From NCBI GenBank assembly GCA_002704225.1, contig PAFU01000038.1, positions 40,865 through 84,401 of the forward strand: a DNA stretch of 43,537 bases. The letters run 5' to 3'. Of this stretch, positions 1-9,285 are shown piece by piece. Source of the stretch: Gammaproteobacteria bacterium. GTDB lineage: Bacteria; Pseudomonadota; Gammaproteobacteria; Pseudomonadales; Azotimanducaceae. Made by a program: the position numbers and the translations under genes. Each line of letters opens with the position of its first letter. Within the stretch, counting starts at the first letter, position 1. The notes beneath the pieces are model-generated. The model was not told the DNA's origin, made no database searches, and saw only the letters and a program-made list of their open reading frames with translations.

Positions 1-608
1 GTCAGGTTCTTAACGATACCCTTAACGTCTTGGCCTTCCTGCATGGAAGCCAGCAACTCTTCGCGCTCATGGCTGTTCTCTTCTTCCAGAACCGCACGTC
101 GAGATACCACCACGTTGTTGCGCTTTTGGTCCAGCTTGATCACTTTGAATTCAAGCGGCTTGCCTTCCAGGTGAGCTGTTTCGCGCAGTGGACGAATATC
201 CACCAAGGAACCGGGTAGGAAGGCTCGGATGTCGTTAACGTCAACGGTGAAACCACCCTTGACCTTGCCATTGATGATACCAATGACCACTTCGCCCTGT
301 TCGCTGGCTTCTTCCAGCTTCTCCCAGCTTTCTGCACGGCGTGCTTTTTCGCGGGACAGGCGCGTTTCACCGAAGCCGTCGTCTACCACTTCCATTGCAA
401 CCTTCACTTGGTCACCGATGGTCAGTGTGCAAACGCCTTCTTCGTTGAGAAATTGATTTTTTGGGATAACCCCTTCGGACTTCAGTCCGGCATGAACGAC
501 AACCCAGTCATCGTCAATATCTACCACCGTGCCGGTTACGATGGACCCGGGTGCCATCTCGATGGTGTTTAGGCTTTCTTCAAATAGGTCGGCAAAAGAT
601 TCGCTCAT
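1..608 (-). CDS. rpsA: 30S ribosomal protein S1 (5' part, runs off window)
   Basis: Encodes the N-terminal ~202 residues of ribosomal protein S1, the mRNA-binding protein that helps load structured or weak-SD messages on the 30S subunit. The start [13 protein letters not shown] is typical of proteobacterial S1. The visible part covers the first two OB-fold S1 domains (about residues 19-85 and 105-170), with [11 protein letters not shown] and GGFTVDV segments. The rest lies outside the window, so no truncation is implied. The ATG at 608 has no convincing Shine-Dalgarno in the preceding 15 bases (the message reads GACGAACACT before the ATG), as is known for autoregulated rpsA genes of enterobacteria. 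It lies downstream of cmk, the common arrangement, with 174 bases between them. Confidence 0.97.
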   Translation of the reverse strand, partial: MSESFADLFEESLNTIEMAPGSIVTGTVVDIDDDWVVVHAGLKSEGVIPKNQFLNEEGVCTLTIGDQVKVAMEVVDDGFGETRLSREKARRAESWEKLEEASEQGEVVIGIINGKVKGGFTVDVNDIRAFLPGSLVDIRPLRETAHLEGKPLEFKVIKLDQKRNNVVVSRRAVLEEENSHEREELLASMQEGQDVKGIVKNL

Positions 609-682
609 AGTGTTCGTCAGCCGAGGAAGCTCAGTGCAGTTACGCGAGCCTACCGTACGGCGGAACTCTCCGTTGGTTAGTT

Positions 683-711
683 AACATGAATGCAGAAGGG
701 TTAGGTTCCAA
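683..711 (-). promoter_or_regulatory. Possible sigma-70 promoter for rpsA
   Basis: On the minus strand a TTGGAA (706-711) is followed after 17 bases by CATGTT (683-688), about 75 bases upstream of the rpsA start. The -10 match is weak (3 of 6). It is offered only because the cmk-rpsA gap is long and rpsA usually has its own promoter. Confidence 0.25.
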
Positions 712-729
712 GCCGGGAATGCGGCGCGA

Positions 730-769
730 CGGTCACGCTTTACCAAGGACGAACCTTGCGCTGTGACCG
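730..769 (-). other. Strong hairpin between cmk and rpsA
   Basis: An inverted repeat with outer arms CGGTCAC/GTGACCG (7 bp) and inner arms CAAGG/CCTTG (5 bp) around a TTCGT loop; two extra G-C pairs can form in the internal loop. It begins about 14 bases after the cmk stop. No T-run follows on the minus strand, so it does not look like a standard intrinsic terminator. It may be an RNA processing or leader structure upstream of rpsA. Confidence 0.5.
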
Positions 770-782
770 CAACAACACTCCG

Positions 783-1460
783 TTACTCAACCTTGCTCGA
801 AATCTGCGTCATTACCGTCGCCACTACCTCGTCGATTGTCATCTCGGTACTGTCGATAATGAGCGCGTCATCCGCCGGCTTGAGCGGCGCGACTACACGT
901 TCTCTATCCCGAGCATCACGTTCTTGGATCTGCTCGAGAAGGGCGCGCAAATTAACACCCAAACCGTTGTTTTTCAACTGGTTATAGCGGCGTTCCGCAC
1001 GTGCTTCCGCCGAAGCGTCGAGAAAAATTTTCACCGGTGCATCGGTGAACACCACAGTGCCCATATCACGCCCGTCCGCAACCAACCCCGGGGCCCGCCG
1101 AAAACCTTGCTGTAGCGCAAAAATTGCATCCCTTACCGGTGGCAGAGCCGCCACTTGAGACGCGTTATTGCCCGCCTCTTCGGTACGAATGGCATCGGTC
1201 AAATTCGCTCCATTTACACGCACTTGACCGTCATCGAAGACAATATCTAACCCTTCGCTCATCTCAACGAGCGCTTGAGCATCATCCAGAGCAATGCCAT
1301 CCGCCACGCCAGCGACTGCGATGATGCGATACAGCGCACCGCTGTCCAGTAAGTGCCAACCCAAGGCGTTTGCAATGGCGCTGGCCACGGTGCCTTTGCC
1401 TGCACCGCCGGGGCCGTCGATTGTGACGACTGGGACGGCCATTTGCTCAGGGTACCTCAT
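783..1460 (-). CDS. cmk: Cytidylate kinase
   Basis: Phosphorylates CMP and dCMP with ATP to the diphosphates, a cytoplasmic step of pyrimidine nucleotide salvage. The Walker A loop GPGGAGKGT is at residues 16-24; VADGRDMGTVVF and the FLDASAEARAERR lid-like segment follow, as in bacterial CMP kinases. The length (225 aa) is normal. An alternative start at the ATG at 1442 (MAVPVVTIDGP) fits the family equally well; neither start has a clear SD. The start lies 12 bases after the tyrA stop. In Pseudomonas I recall aroA (often fused to tyrA) between tyrA and cmk; here it is absent. Confidence 0.95.
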   Translation of the reverse strand: MRYPEQMAVPVVTIDGPGGAGKGTVASAIANALGWHLLDSGALYRIIAVAGVADGIALDDAQALVEMSEGLDIVFDDGQVRVNGANLTDAIRTEEAGNNASQVAALPPVRDAIFALQQGFRRAPGLVADGRDMGTVVFTDAPVKIFLDASAEARAERRYNQLKNNGLGVNLRALLEQIQERDARDRERVVAPLKPADDALIIDSTEMTIDEVVATVMTQISSKVE

Positions 1461-1472
1461 CGTTCTGGCAGG

Positions 1473-2306
1473 CTATGGCGCGCTGGGATCTGCGGCTTGG
1501 CGCTTTTGCGCCGCCGCCTCGATCAATGCCAAACCTCGGCTTTGATCGCCGCTCTCTATGGCATCGGACAGCGCACGGAGATTGTTGGAATAATCGTCCA
1601 ATGCTTGGGATAACGCCTCGTGATTGAGTTGCATGATACGCCACCATAAATCCGGGTTGGCTGCTGCTATGCGCGTGAAATCGCGGAAGCCGCCGCCGGT
1701 CAGTGGCAGATGCTGGTCTGTCACCTGGCCCATGAATGCAAAGGCGAGCAAATGCGGCAGGTGGCTGGTGACCGCCAATGCCGCGTCATGTTCGTCGGGA
1801 CTCATTCGGACGACGGAAGCACCCACAGCTTCCCAAAAACTGGCACAGGTTTGCTCCGCCACCGACGCCGTCGTCGCCAATGGCGTCAACACCACGGTGC
1901 AACCGTCGAATAAGTCGCCGTCAGCCGCTTGGGGACCGCTTCTTTCTGATCCGCTGATGGGATGACAGGGAACAAAGTGTGACGCTGTGCTCTGGGTGAC
2001 CTCGACCGCTTTGACAATAGGGCCTTTGACGCTGCCCACATCGAATATGGGGGCAGCATGATCGGCAAGCGTTATCACCCACGGGGCAACCAAATCACTG
2101 GGCACGCACAGGGCGATCAGGTCTGCGTCCGCGGGCACCTCTGAGACCACCGTGTCCACTACCCCGTTTTTCACCGCCCACAATGCAGAGTCTGCATTTG
2201 GCTCAATACCGACGATGCGCTCGACCAGGCCTCGCTCCTTGGCGGCCTTACCAATGGAGCCACCGATCAAGCCCACACCAACGATGGCTAGCGTGCCGAG
2301 CTTCAC
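1473..2306 (-). CDS. tyrA: Prephenate dehydrogenase (TyrA), without fused AroA
   Basis: Oxidative decarboxylation of prephenate to 4-hydroxyphenylpyruvate in tyrosine synthesis (some family members act on arogenate). The N-terminal NAD-binding GVGLIGGS motif is at residues 10-17, and the catalytic-type histidine lies in CHPISGSE near H115. The C-terminal helical domain contains the conserved GGGFRDFTRIA. At 277 aa it has the length of a free-standing dehydrogenase with no ACT domain. The start is GTG at 2306, two bases past the hisC stop, indicating tight coupling in serC-pheA-hisC-tyrA-cmk. In pseudomonads this protein is usually continuous with or followed by EPSP synthase, which is not present here. 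Confidence 0.93.
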   Translation of the reverse strand: MKLGTLAIVGVGLIGGSIGKAAKERGLVERIVGIEPNADSALWAVKNGVVDTVVSEVPADADLIALCVPSDLVAPWVITLADHAAPIFDVGSVKGPIVKAVEVTQSTASHFVPCHPISGSERSGPQAADGDLFDGCTVVLTPLATTASVAEQTCASFWEAVGASVVRMSPDEHDAALAVTSHLPHLLAFAFMGQVTDQHLPLTGGGFRDFTRIAAANPDLWWRIMQLNHEALSQALDDYSNNLRALSDAIESGDQSRGLALIEAAAQKRQAADPSAP

Positions 2307-2308
2307 GA

Positions 2309-3436
2309 TCAGGACTCGGCCTGAGGGGTCGACTTTGGCCGGGCGTGGGAGCCAACCTTGGCTAACACGGATAGAAATCGCTCGTTCTCTGATTCGAGAC
2401 CAATGCTGACCCGCACATGATTGGGCAGACCGTATTCCGCAATAGCGCGAACAATGACACCCTCTTGCAGCATGCGTTGAAACAAATCGTGACCGGGCTC
2501 TGCGCTGTCGAAAGCCACAAAATTACCGGCAGACGGAATGAAGTCATAACCCAGACGGGTTAAACCCTCAGTCATCTGCACCATTCCCGCAAGATTTAGC
2601 GCCACGCTTTCGTTTACGTAGTCGTCGTCTTCCAGTGCGGCCAAGGACGCTGCCATGGCCAAACTGTTGACGTTGAACGGCTGTCGGGCACGATTCAACA
2701 GGTCGGCAAAGGCCGGGCTTGAAGCCCCGTAACCAAAGCGGACTGCCGCTAGGCCGTACACTTTGGAGAAGGTTCGAGTCACGATCAAATTGGGAAACTG
2801 GGCCAACAACGTGGCACCATTGAGATGATCGTCGTCTTCCACATATTCCAAGTAGGCCTCGTCTAGTACCACCCACACATGCTCAGGCACCGCCTGCAAG
2901 AACGGCAGCAATTCACTGCCCGGTGTGCGGGTACCGGTGGGATTATTGGGGTTTGCAATAAAAATCAGCCGAGTGGCGTCTGTTACCGCTTCCAGCATAC
3001 CAGCCAGATCCGCACCATAGTTTTTGGCTGGAACGGTAACCAAATCACCGCCGCAACAGGTCACAGCAAGCCGATAAACCACAAAACTGTGTTCGGCAAT
3101 AATCGCCTGAGCGCCAGGCTCGAGCACCACACGAGCAATCAGATCTAACACATCGTTAGACCCGTTACCCAAGGTGAGTTGGTTTGCATCGACACCGATT
3201 TTTTCCGACAAGCGTGCCTTCAACGCAAAGCCACCGCCATCCGGGTAGCGGGACAGTTCAGTCGCCGCTTCAGCAATAGCCTGCTGCACTTTCGCACCGG
3301 GGCCTCTGGGGTTTTCGTTACTGGCAAGCTTAACGATGTCGTTAATACCCAGCTCCCGTGCTACTTCGTCTACGGGCTTGCCGGGTTTGTAGGGACTGAG
3401 TCCTGCAATACGAGGATTAATGGATTGGTTTTGCAT
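2309..3436 (-). CDS. hisC: Histidinol-phosphate/aromatic aminotransferase
   Basis: PLP-dependent fold-type I aminotransferase. In this operon position (HisC2 of Pseudomonas) it is likely to transaminate aromatic 2-oxo acids and/or histidinol phosphate. The lysine of TFSKVYGLA (K225 from this start) is the PLP Schiff-base residue; SNENPRGP, NPNNPTGT and DEAYLEY are family signatures. The ATG at 3436 is chosen because AGGAG lies five bases upstream; a GTG at 3442 would overlap that SD. The start lies just downstream of the pheA stop. The length of 375 aa is normal. Confidence 0.94.
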   Translation of the reverse strand: MQNQSINPRIAGLSPYKPGKPVDEVARELGINDIVKLASNENPRGPGAKVQQAIAEAATELSRYPDGGGFALKARLSEKIGVDANQLTLGNGSNDVLDLIARVVLEPGAQAIIAEHSFVVYRLAVTCCGGDLVTVPAKNYGADLAGMLEAVTDATRLIFIANPNNPTGTRTPGSELLPFLQAVPEHVWVVLDEAYLEYVEDDDHLNGATLLAQFPNLIVTRTFSKVYGLAAVRFGYGASSPAFADLLNRARQPFNVNSLAMAASLAALEDDDYVNESVALNLAGMVQMTEGLTRLGYDFIPSAGNFVAFDSAEPGHDLFQRMLQEGVIVRAIAEYGLPNHVRVSIGLESENERFLSVLAKVGSHARPKSTPQAES

Positions 3437-3438
3437 TG

Positions 3439-4551
3439 TCACTCCTGCCCGCTTGCTTTCGGATAAGAACCCAACACCCGCACTTCTAGGGCAATATCCT
3501 TAACGTCTTTCAGAGCGGCATCGGCTTCGGCCTGGGATTCGTGCCCATCAAAATCAATGAAAAAGACATAGGACCAATCGCCGGACCTGGCCGGTCGTGT
3601 CTCAATGCGCGTTAGGCCAATCTGGTTGGCTTGAAACGGCGACAGCACCCGCAACAGGGCGCCCGGCTCGTTTTTCACCGATACCAATATCGACGTTTTG
3701 TCGTCACCACTCGGGCCAACGTATTGCCGTCCCAGTACCAAAAACCGCGTTTTGTTGTGTGGATTGTCTTCTATGCGTGTGGCCAATACCCGAAGATCGT
3801 AGCGATCCGCAGCCATCTCACCAGCGACGGCCAGCAAACTGGGGTCTGCGGCCGCTTGCTTGGCCGCTTCTGCATTGCTGGCCACCGCCGTTCGCGGCAC
3901 CCCCGGATAATGCTGATCGAGCCACGCACGACACTGCGCCAAGCTTTGCGCATGAGATACGATTTTGCTCACCTGATGATCTGGCGCGGCTTCCTTTGCG
4001 CGCATCAGCGCGTGGTGAATCGGCAGTTCCACCTCGGCGCAAACCCGAGCGTTCGTGTTGAGCAGGCAGTCTAACGTGAGATTGACCATGCCTTCCGTGG
4101 AATTTTCCACAGGCACCACACCGTAATCGCAGACACCAGACTCCACTTCTCTGAAGACTTCATCAATCGACGCCATGGGTAATGTCTGCACAAAGTGTCC
4201 AAACTGCTTCAGCGTAGCGGCTTCGGTATAGGTGCCCTGAGGACCAAAATAAGCAACGCTCATGGGGGTTTCCAACCCCAAGCAGCAGGCCGTTATTTCC
4301 CGAAACAACGTCTCAACATCGGCGTTAGACAACGGCCCGGGATTTTGCTCCGTGAGTCGGCGCAGGATTTGGGCAACCCGTTCGGGCCGATAAAATACCG
4401 TCGCTTCTTGATCCGCCGCCGGCTGTTGCTCCTTGATCTTGCCTACTTCCAGCGCGCATTGGGCACGCTCATTCAGCAAAGTCAGCAGTTGCTCGTCCAG
4501 CGCGTCGATCCGTTCGCGCAAAGGCTTTAACAGGTCATCATCCGCGCTCAT
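3439..4551 (-). CDS. pheA: Bifunctional chorismate mutase/prephenate dehydratase (P-protein)
   Basis: Converts chorismate to prephenate and then to phenylpyruvate for phenylalanine synthesis. The chorismate mutase (AroQ) domain is at about residues 5-90 (LRERIDALDEQLLTLLNERA). The prephenate dehydratase domain at about 97-275 has YFGPQGTYTEAA, VPVENSTEGMV and the NKTRFLVLG segment. The C-terminal ACT domain at about 285-360 has the variant LTRIETRP of the usual ESRP phenylalanine-binding motif. The length of 370 aa is typical. The gene overlaps the serC end by 14 bases and sits directly before hisC. Feedback inhibition by phenylalanine is expected from the ACT domain (family knowledge). Confidence 0.96.
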   Translation of the reverse strand: MSADDDLLKPLRERIDALDEQLLTLLNERAQCALEVGKIKEQQPAADQEATVFYRPERVAQILRRLTEQNPGPLSNADVETLFREITACCLGLETPMSVAYFGPQGTYTEAATLKQFGHFVQTLPMASIDEVFREVESGVCDYGVVPVENSTEGMVNLTLDCLLNTNARVCAEVELPIHHALMRAKEAAPDHQVSKIVSHAQSLAQCRAWLDQHYPGVPRTAVASNAEAAKQAAADPSLLAVAGEMAADRYDLRVLATRIEDNPHNKTRFLVLGRQYVGPSGDDKTSILVSVKNEPGALLRVLSPFQANQIGLTRIETRPARSGDWSYVFFIDFDGHESQAEADAALKDVKDIALEVRVLGSYPKASGQE

Positions 4552-5614
4552 TTTCGAATTCGCTCATGAAAGTTACCAACGCTTGCACCGATTCCAAGGG
4601 AACGGCGTTATAAATACTTGCCCGCATACCGCCTACACTGCGGTGCCCCTTCAAGTTAAACATGCCCCGGGCTTCCGCCTGAGCCAAAAACTCCCCGTCC
4701 AGCGCATCATCCGCCAGGGTAAAGGGTACATTCATTGCGCTTCGATCAGCTTTCGCCACCGGGGAACTGTAAAAATTGCTGCTGTCGATGGCGTGATACA
4801 ACAGGTCGGCTTTTGCCTGATTCTTTTCCGCCATGCCAGCGAGGCCACCGTTGGCTTTCACCCACTGAAAAACCAGCCCAGCCAAGTACCACGAATAAGT
4901 GGGGGGTGTATTCGACATCGAGTCGGCATCCGCCTGTACAGCGTAATCTAGAAACGTGGGCGTGATGGAGCGTGCTGAACCGCACAGGTCCTTGCGGACC
5001 ATGATCACCGTCAGCCCGGCGGGACCAATGTTCTTCTGCGCGCCGGCATAAATCAGACCGAACTGATCAACATTCACCGGACGAGACAAAATATCCGACG
5101 ACATATCAGCGACTAAGGTTGCGTGTTCGGGAAAATCTTTGAACTGCACACCACCAATGGTTTCGTTCGAGCACACATGCAAGAGTTTCGCACCATCGCT
5201 GAGTTGCCAGTCAGCAACGGCCGGTATGTGATCGTAATTGGTTGCACTGCTGGAGGCCGCCACGTTGACGTTGCAATACTTGCCGGCTTCTTTGATCGCT
5301 TTCTTGGACCACGCCCCCGTATCGATGAAGTCGATGGTGTCATCGGCTTGGGTCAAATTCAGTGGAATACCCGCAAATTGTCCCGTGGCCCCGCCCTGCA
5401 AAAACAACACATGGTAGTCATCGGAAACGGCAAACAAATCGCGCAAGTCTTGTTCTGCCTGCGCTGCAATACCGACAAAGGTCTTACTGCGATGGCTCAT
5501 TTCCATCACTGACATGCCGCTACCTTCGTAGTCGAGCATTTCCTCCGACGCTTGGGCCAACACGTCCGTTGGCAACGCTGCCGGGCCTGCAGAAAAATTA
5601 TGGGTTCTTGCCAT
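4538..5614 (-). CDS. serC: Phosphoserine aminotransferase
   Basis: PLP enzyme transferring an amino group to 3-phosphohydroxypyruvate (serine synthesis) and acting in PLP synthesis in the DXP-dependent route, which fits the pdxJ gene elsewhere in this window. The start MARTHNFSAGPAALP is the classic SerC N-terminus, so the ATG at 5614 is preferred over upstream codons; GGAG lies about 11 bases before it. The PLP lysine is K194 in GAQKNIGPAG; HVCSNETIGGVQF is also diagnostic. It is 358 aa. It follows gyrA by 80 bases and overlaps pheA. The serine-pathway partner serA lies at 26115-27308. Confidence 0.96.
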   Translation of the reverse strand: MARTHNFSAGPAALPTDVLAQASEEMLDYEGSGMSVMEMSHRSKTFVGIAAQAEQDLRDLFAVSDDYHVLFLQGGATGQFAGIPLNLTQADDTIDFIDTGAWSKKAIKEAGKYCNVNVAASSSATNYDHIPAVADWQLSDGAKLLHVCSNETIGGVQFKDFPEHATLVADMSSDILSRPVNVDQFGLIYAGAQKNIGPAGLTVIMVRKDLCGSARSITPTFLDYAVQADADSMSNTPPTYSWYLAGLVFQWVKANGGLAGMAEKNQAKADLLYHAIDSSNFYSSPVAKADRSAMNVPFTLADDALDGEFLAQAEARGMFNLKGHRSVGGMRASIYNAVPLESVQALVTFMSEFENERG

Positions 5615-5694
5615 GGGTCTCGATACTCCAGTTATTGGCTCAAATTCGCGCAACGGGCCCAGTCCGGCTCAGCGCCCGGACAAGACCCCTTAGA

Positions 5695-8262
5695 CTAGTC
5701 GTCTCCGTTTTCTTCCGGCGACTCTTCTTGCTCTTCAATACGGCTCACGCTGTTCAGCATTTCTTCATTTCGCAGCTTGATCAGGCGCACGCCTTGGGTG
5801 TTACGACCGAGCACAGAAACTTCGTCACCCTTGGTTCTTACCAAGGTGCCCATATCCGAGATCAACATGAGTTCATCGCCGTCAAACACCTGAATCGCGC
5901 CGACCAATGCACCATTGCGGTCACTGGTTTGCATGGCGATCACGCCTTGGGCACCGCGCCCGCGCAGCGGGAAGTCTTCCAGCGTGGTGCGTTTACCATA
6001 GCCATTTGCACTCGCCGTCAGCAGATAGCCGTCCGCCGCGGGAATGATCAACGAGATCAGTGTATGCCCCGCACCCAGCTTGATACCGCGCACGCCCTTG
6101 GCGCTGCGCCCCATGGCCCGGACATCGGACTCCTTGAAACGCGTGGCTTTGCCAGAGCTTGCACAAAGCAAAATATCGCAGCCCCCATCGGTAATCGCCG
6201 CACCGACTAGGGTGTTATCGTCCTCTAAGTCCAGCGCAATCAGGCCACTGTTTCGTGGCCGGGAGAATTGTTCCAGCGGTGTCTTTTTAACCGTGCCATT
6301 GGCTGTCGCCATGAAAACGAAGTGATCTGACGTGTATTCTTTGATGGGCAGCACGGCGGTAATTCGCTCGCCGCTGTCCAAGGGCAACAAATTGACCATG
6401 GGACGACCCTTGGCTCCTCGGCTGCCTTGCGGTATCGCGAAAACGCGCAGCCAGTACACCTTTCCTACATTGGAAAAACACAGCAAGGTGTCGTGAGAGT
6501 GCGCCACGACCATGTGCTCGACAAAATCTTCGTCTTTAACTGCTGTCGCCGCCTTGCCTCGCCCACCGCGACGTTGGGCTTGGTAGCTGTCGAGAGGCTG
6601 AGTTTTTGCGTAGCCCTGATGAGAAATCGTGACCACCAAGTCCTCTTCGTTGATCAGATCTTCATCCGACAAATCGAGCTGACTGCTCACGATATCGGTA
6701 CGGCGATCGTCGCCATAACTGTCGCGTACTTCCTCTAACTCGCCACGCACGACAGACACGAGCCTTTCGTGGGAGCCCAAAATATCCAGCAGGTCGGCGA
6801 TTTCATCCAGAACGCCCTGGTAATCCTCCATCAGCTTGCCCTGCTCAAGCGCAGTCAAACGATGCAGTCGAATCTCCAGAATCGCCTGAGCTTGTTCCTC
6901 CGTCAGACGGTAACGCTTGTCGACGAAGCCGAAGTCCTCAGACAAGCCTTCTGGGCGGCACGCATCGCTGCCAACGCGGCTCAACAAATCGAACAAAGCT
7001 TCCGCTTCCCAGCGACGCTCCATCAGCGCCACGCGGGCGTCGGCGGCGGAAGGCGAACTTTTAATCAGTTCGATGACGGCATCAATATTCGCCAAGGCCA
7101 CCGCTTGGCCTTCTAAAATATGCCCACGCTGACGAGCGCGACGCAGCAAATACAGGGTTCGCCGCGTGACAACTTCTTGCCTATGCAACAAGAACGCCTC
7201 AAGCATCTCCTTCAGATTGAGCAGTTTTGGCTGTCCTTGCACCAAAGCCACACAGTTGATCCCGAAGACACTTTGCAGCTGGGTCTGCGAGTAGAGGTTA
7301 TTCAAGATCACTTCACCGGATTCACCGCGACGCACTTCGATAACAACCCGCAAACCGTCTTTGTCCGACTCATCCCGCAGCTCACTGATACCTTCAATGC
7401 GCTTTTCTTTCACCAACTCGGCAATCTTCTCAATCAACCGTGCCTTGTTCAGCTGGAACGGGATCTCGGTGATGATGATTTTTTCACGGCCCTTCGCGTC
7501 AGTCTCCACTTCGGCTCTACCCCGCACGTAGATGCGGCCGCGACCGGTGCGATAGGCCTGCACGATACCCGCGCGTCCGTTGATGATGCCGCCGGTAGGG
7601 AAGTCTGGGCCTTGAATATGCTCCATCAGACCATCAATCGTGATGTCTTGATCTTCCAACACCGCCAAACAGGCGTTCACGACTTCGGTGAGGTTATGCG
7701 GCGGAATATTGGTCGCCATACCGACCGCAATACCCGAACTACCGTTAACCAACAGATTGGGCACCCGAGTCGGCAGCACTTCGGGCATCGTCAAGGAATC
7801 GTCGTAGTTGTTAACGAATTCGACGGTATCCTTATCCAAATCCGCGAGCAGTTCTGACGCCATTTTTGCCATACGCACTTCGGTATAACGCATAGCAGCC
7901 GGCGGATCCGCATCAATGGAGCCGAAGTTCCCCTGCCCGTCCACCAGCAAGTAACGCATGGAAAAGTCCTGCGCCATCCGCACTACCGTGTCATAAACCG
8001 CGGTATCGCCATGCGGGTGGTATTTACCGATCACGTCACCGACCACTCGGGCCGACTTTACGTAGGGACGGTTATAGGTGTTATTGAGCTCGTTCATCGC
8101 AAACAACACACGCTTGTGTACGGGCTTCAGACCGTCTCGAACGTCCGGCAAGGCGCGCCCAACGATGACGCTCATGGCGTAATCAAGGTAGGACTGACGT
8201 AATTCGTCTTCGATGTTTACCGGCTGAATATCCTGGGGATCTGGGGGCGTAATTTCTGACAT
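5695..8262 (-). CDS. gyrA: DNA gyrase subunit A
   Basis: Breakage-rejoining subunit of gyrase, which introduces negative supercoils with GyrB. The catalytic tyrosine is Y126 in AAMRYTEVR. The quinolone-determining region reads GDTAVYD, with Thr at the position of E. coli Ser83 and Asp conserved at the Asp87 position; Thr is a natural state in pseudomonads. The GyrA box QRRGGRGK marks the start of the C-terminal beta-pinwheel, so this is gyrase rather than ParC. An acidic tail ends the protein. The ATG at 8262 (MSEITPP) is chosen over a TTG at 8286, although no strong SD is visible for either. It is 855 aa. Confidence 0.97.
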   Translation of the reverse strand: MSEITPPDPQDIQPVNIEDELRQSYLDYAMSVIVGRALPDVRDGLKPVHKRVLFAMNELNNTYNRPYVKSARVVGDVIGKYHPHGDTAVYDTVVRMAQDFSMRYLLVDGQGNFGSIDADPPAAMRYTEVRMAKMASELLADLDKDTVEFVNNYDDSLTMPEVLPTRVPNLLVNGSSGIAVGMATNIPPHNLTEVVNACLAVLEDQDITIDGLMEHIQGPDFPTGGIINGRAGIVQAYRTGRGRIYVRGRAEVETDAKGREKIIITEIPFQLNKARLIEKIAELVKEKRIEGISELRDESDKDGLRVVIEVRRGESGEVILNNLYSQTQLQSVFGINCVALVQGQPKLLNLKEMLEAFLLHRQEVVTRRTLYLLRRARQRGHILEGQAVALANIDAVIELIKSSPSAADARVALMERRWEAEALFDLLSRVGSDACRPEGLSEDFGFVDKRYRLTEEQAQAILEIRLHRLTALEQGKLMEDYQGVLDEIADLLDILGSHERLVSVVRGELEEVRDSYGDDRRTDIVSSQLDLSDEDLINEEDLVVTISHQGYAKTQPLDSYQAQRRGGRGKAATAVKDEDFVEHMVVAHSHDTLLCFSNVGKVYWLRVFAIPQGSRGAKGRPMVNLLPLDSGERITAVLPIKEYTSDHFVFMATANGTVKKTPLEQFSRPRNSGLIALDLEDDNTLVGAAITDGGCDILLCASSGKATRFKESDVRAMGRSAKGVRGIKLGAGHTLISLIIPAADGYLLTASANGYGKRTTLEDFPLRGRGAQGVIAMQTSDRNGALVGAIQVFDGDELMLISDMGTLVRTKGDEVSVLGRNTQGVRLIKLRNEEMLNSVSRIEEQEESPEENGDD

Positions 8263-8440
8263 AAAAAGCGGGTTTTCGACCAACAAAAGTAATCGTACAT
8301 GCTAACACAACACCATCTGATAAGGGTGATTTGTCTACGGGCCGAAAGGGGTCGAATGAGGCACTGTGATCCCCCTGATTCGGGCTGACGCGCCGACAGG
8401 AAAACGCCGCAACCTCGTCTCTAACACGACGCGGTATCGC

Positions 8441-9118
8441 TCACTCGCCGAGCATCTCCGGGGCTCTTGCATAGGGCAGATGACCCGATTTTATCCACAA
8501 TTTAGCACCCCCGACGCCCGCACGCGCCATCAACGCCTCACCCTCTGGCAGGCGCAGCCATCCGTGTTTGCTCAGTGCGTTATTGGCCACGGCAACGGAA
8601 CCCTCAATGACCAGCATTTCGATGCCGCCCAGGTCTTCCACAACCAACGTCACCCCAGCATCAAGATGGCGATAGGTCACGACTTCTCGCGCGTCTTCAT
8701 GGAGTGTCGCCGTTGCGATGCCATCAACCGGCGCGGCCAATTCGTCGACCATGAGCTTATGGAACTGGTTGCGGTCGTTGGGATCGAACTGCCAGAGTTT
8801 GACAAATATCGTGCAGCCGGTCGCTGATCCCGGCGTGTGCGCAGTGGTTGGCGGATTACGCACATAGGTGCCCGTTGGAAAGTCACCGTACTCATCCTGA
8901 AACACGCCGTCGAGCACGACAAATTCTTCACCACCCGCGTGGGTGTGTGCAGAGAATCGACTGCCCGGTGCGTAGCGTACGATGCTGGTCGCTCTGGCCA
9001 CCTCACCACCGATCCTGTCCAACATGCGCCGATCAACACCCGCCATCGGCGACGGCGTCCAAGCCAACTGTTCTGCATGAACCAGCGCGGTCGAGGAAAA
9101 ATCCGAATTGATTTGCAT
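8441..9118 (-). CDS. ChrR-like cupin protein
   Basis: A 225-residue two-cupin protein resembling the ChrR cupin family (related to the cupin domain of anti-sigma factor ChrR, but without the zinc-binding anti-sigma domain). The first cupin has a metal-binding pattern [14 protein letters not shown] (His, His, Glu) and a later THAH-like TTAHTPGS; the second cupin (about residues 145-220) is more divergent. The ATG at 9118 has GGGAG seven bases upstream. The substrate is unknown. No sigma factor gene is adjacent, so a regulatory role is not supported by context. It is divergently transcribed from the amidohydrolase-like gene at 9286. Confidence 0.8.
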   Translation of the reverse strand: MQINSDFSSTALVHAEQLAWTPSPMAGVDRRMLDRIGGEVARATSIVRYAPGSRFSAHTHAGGEEFVVLDGVFQDEYGDFPTGTYVRNPPTTAHTPGSATGCTIFVKLWQFDPNDRNQFHKLMVDELAAPVDGIATATLHEDAREVVTYRHLDAGVTLVVEDLGGIEMLVIEGSVAVANNALSKHGWLRLPEGEALMARAGVGGAKLWIKSGHLPYARAPEMLGE

Positions 9119-9285
9119 GACGCTCTCCCTGTTGATTGGGTACCGGCAAGAACACGATACTAGGGGCAGCGTCGAACATAAGACAATCGGTGACCGAGTA
9201 GCCGTTCACAAAATCCCGTCCGATACTCCAAGCGACGCTCGCTCGCCGCTCTACCACTGGGCGGGCACACCGCTATACTCTGCTG

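Noticed and set aside
5362-6210. Plus-strand open frame of 282 codons across the serC-gyrA junction
   Set aside because: It overlaps two certain genes on the other strand and shows no domain.
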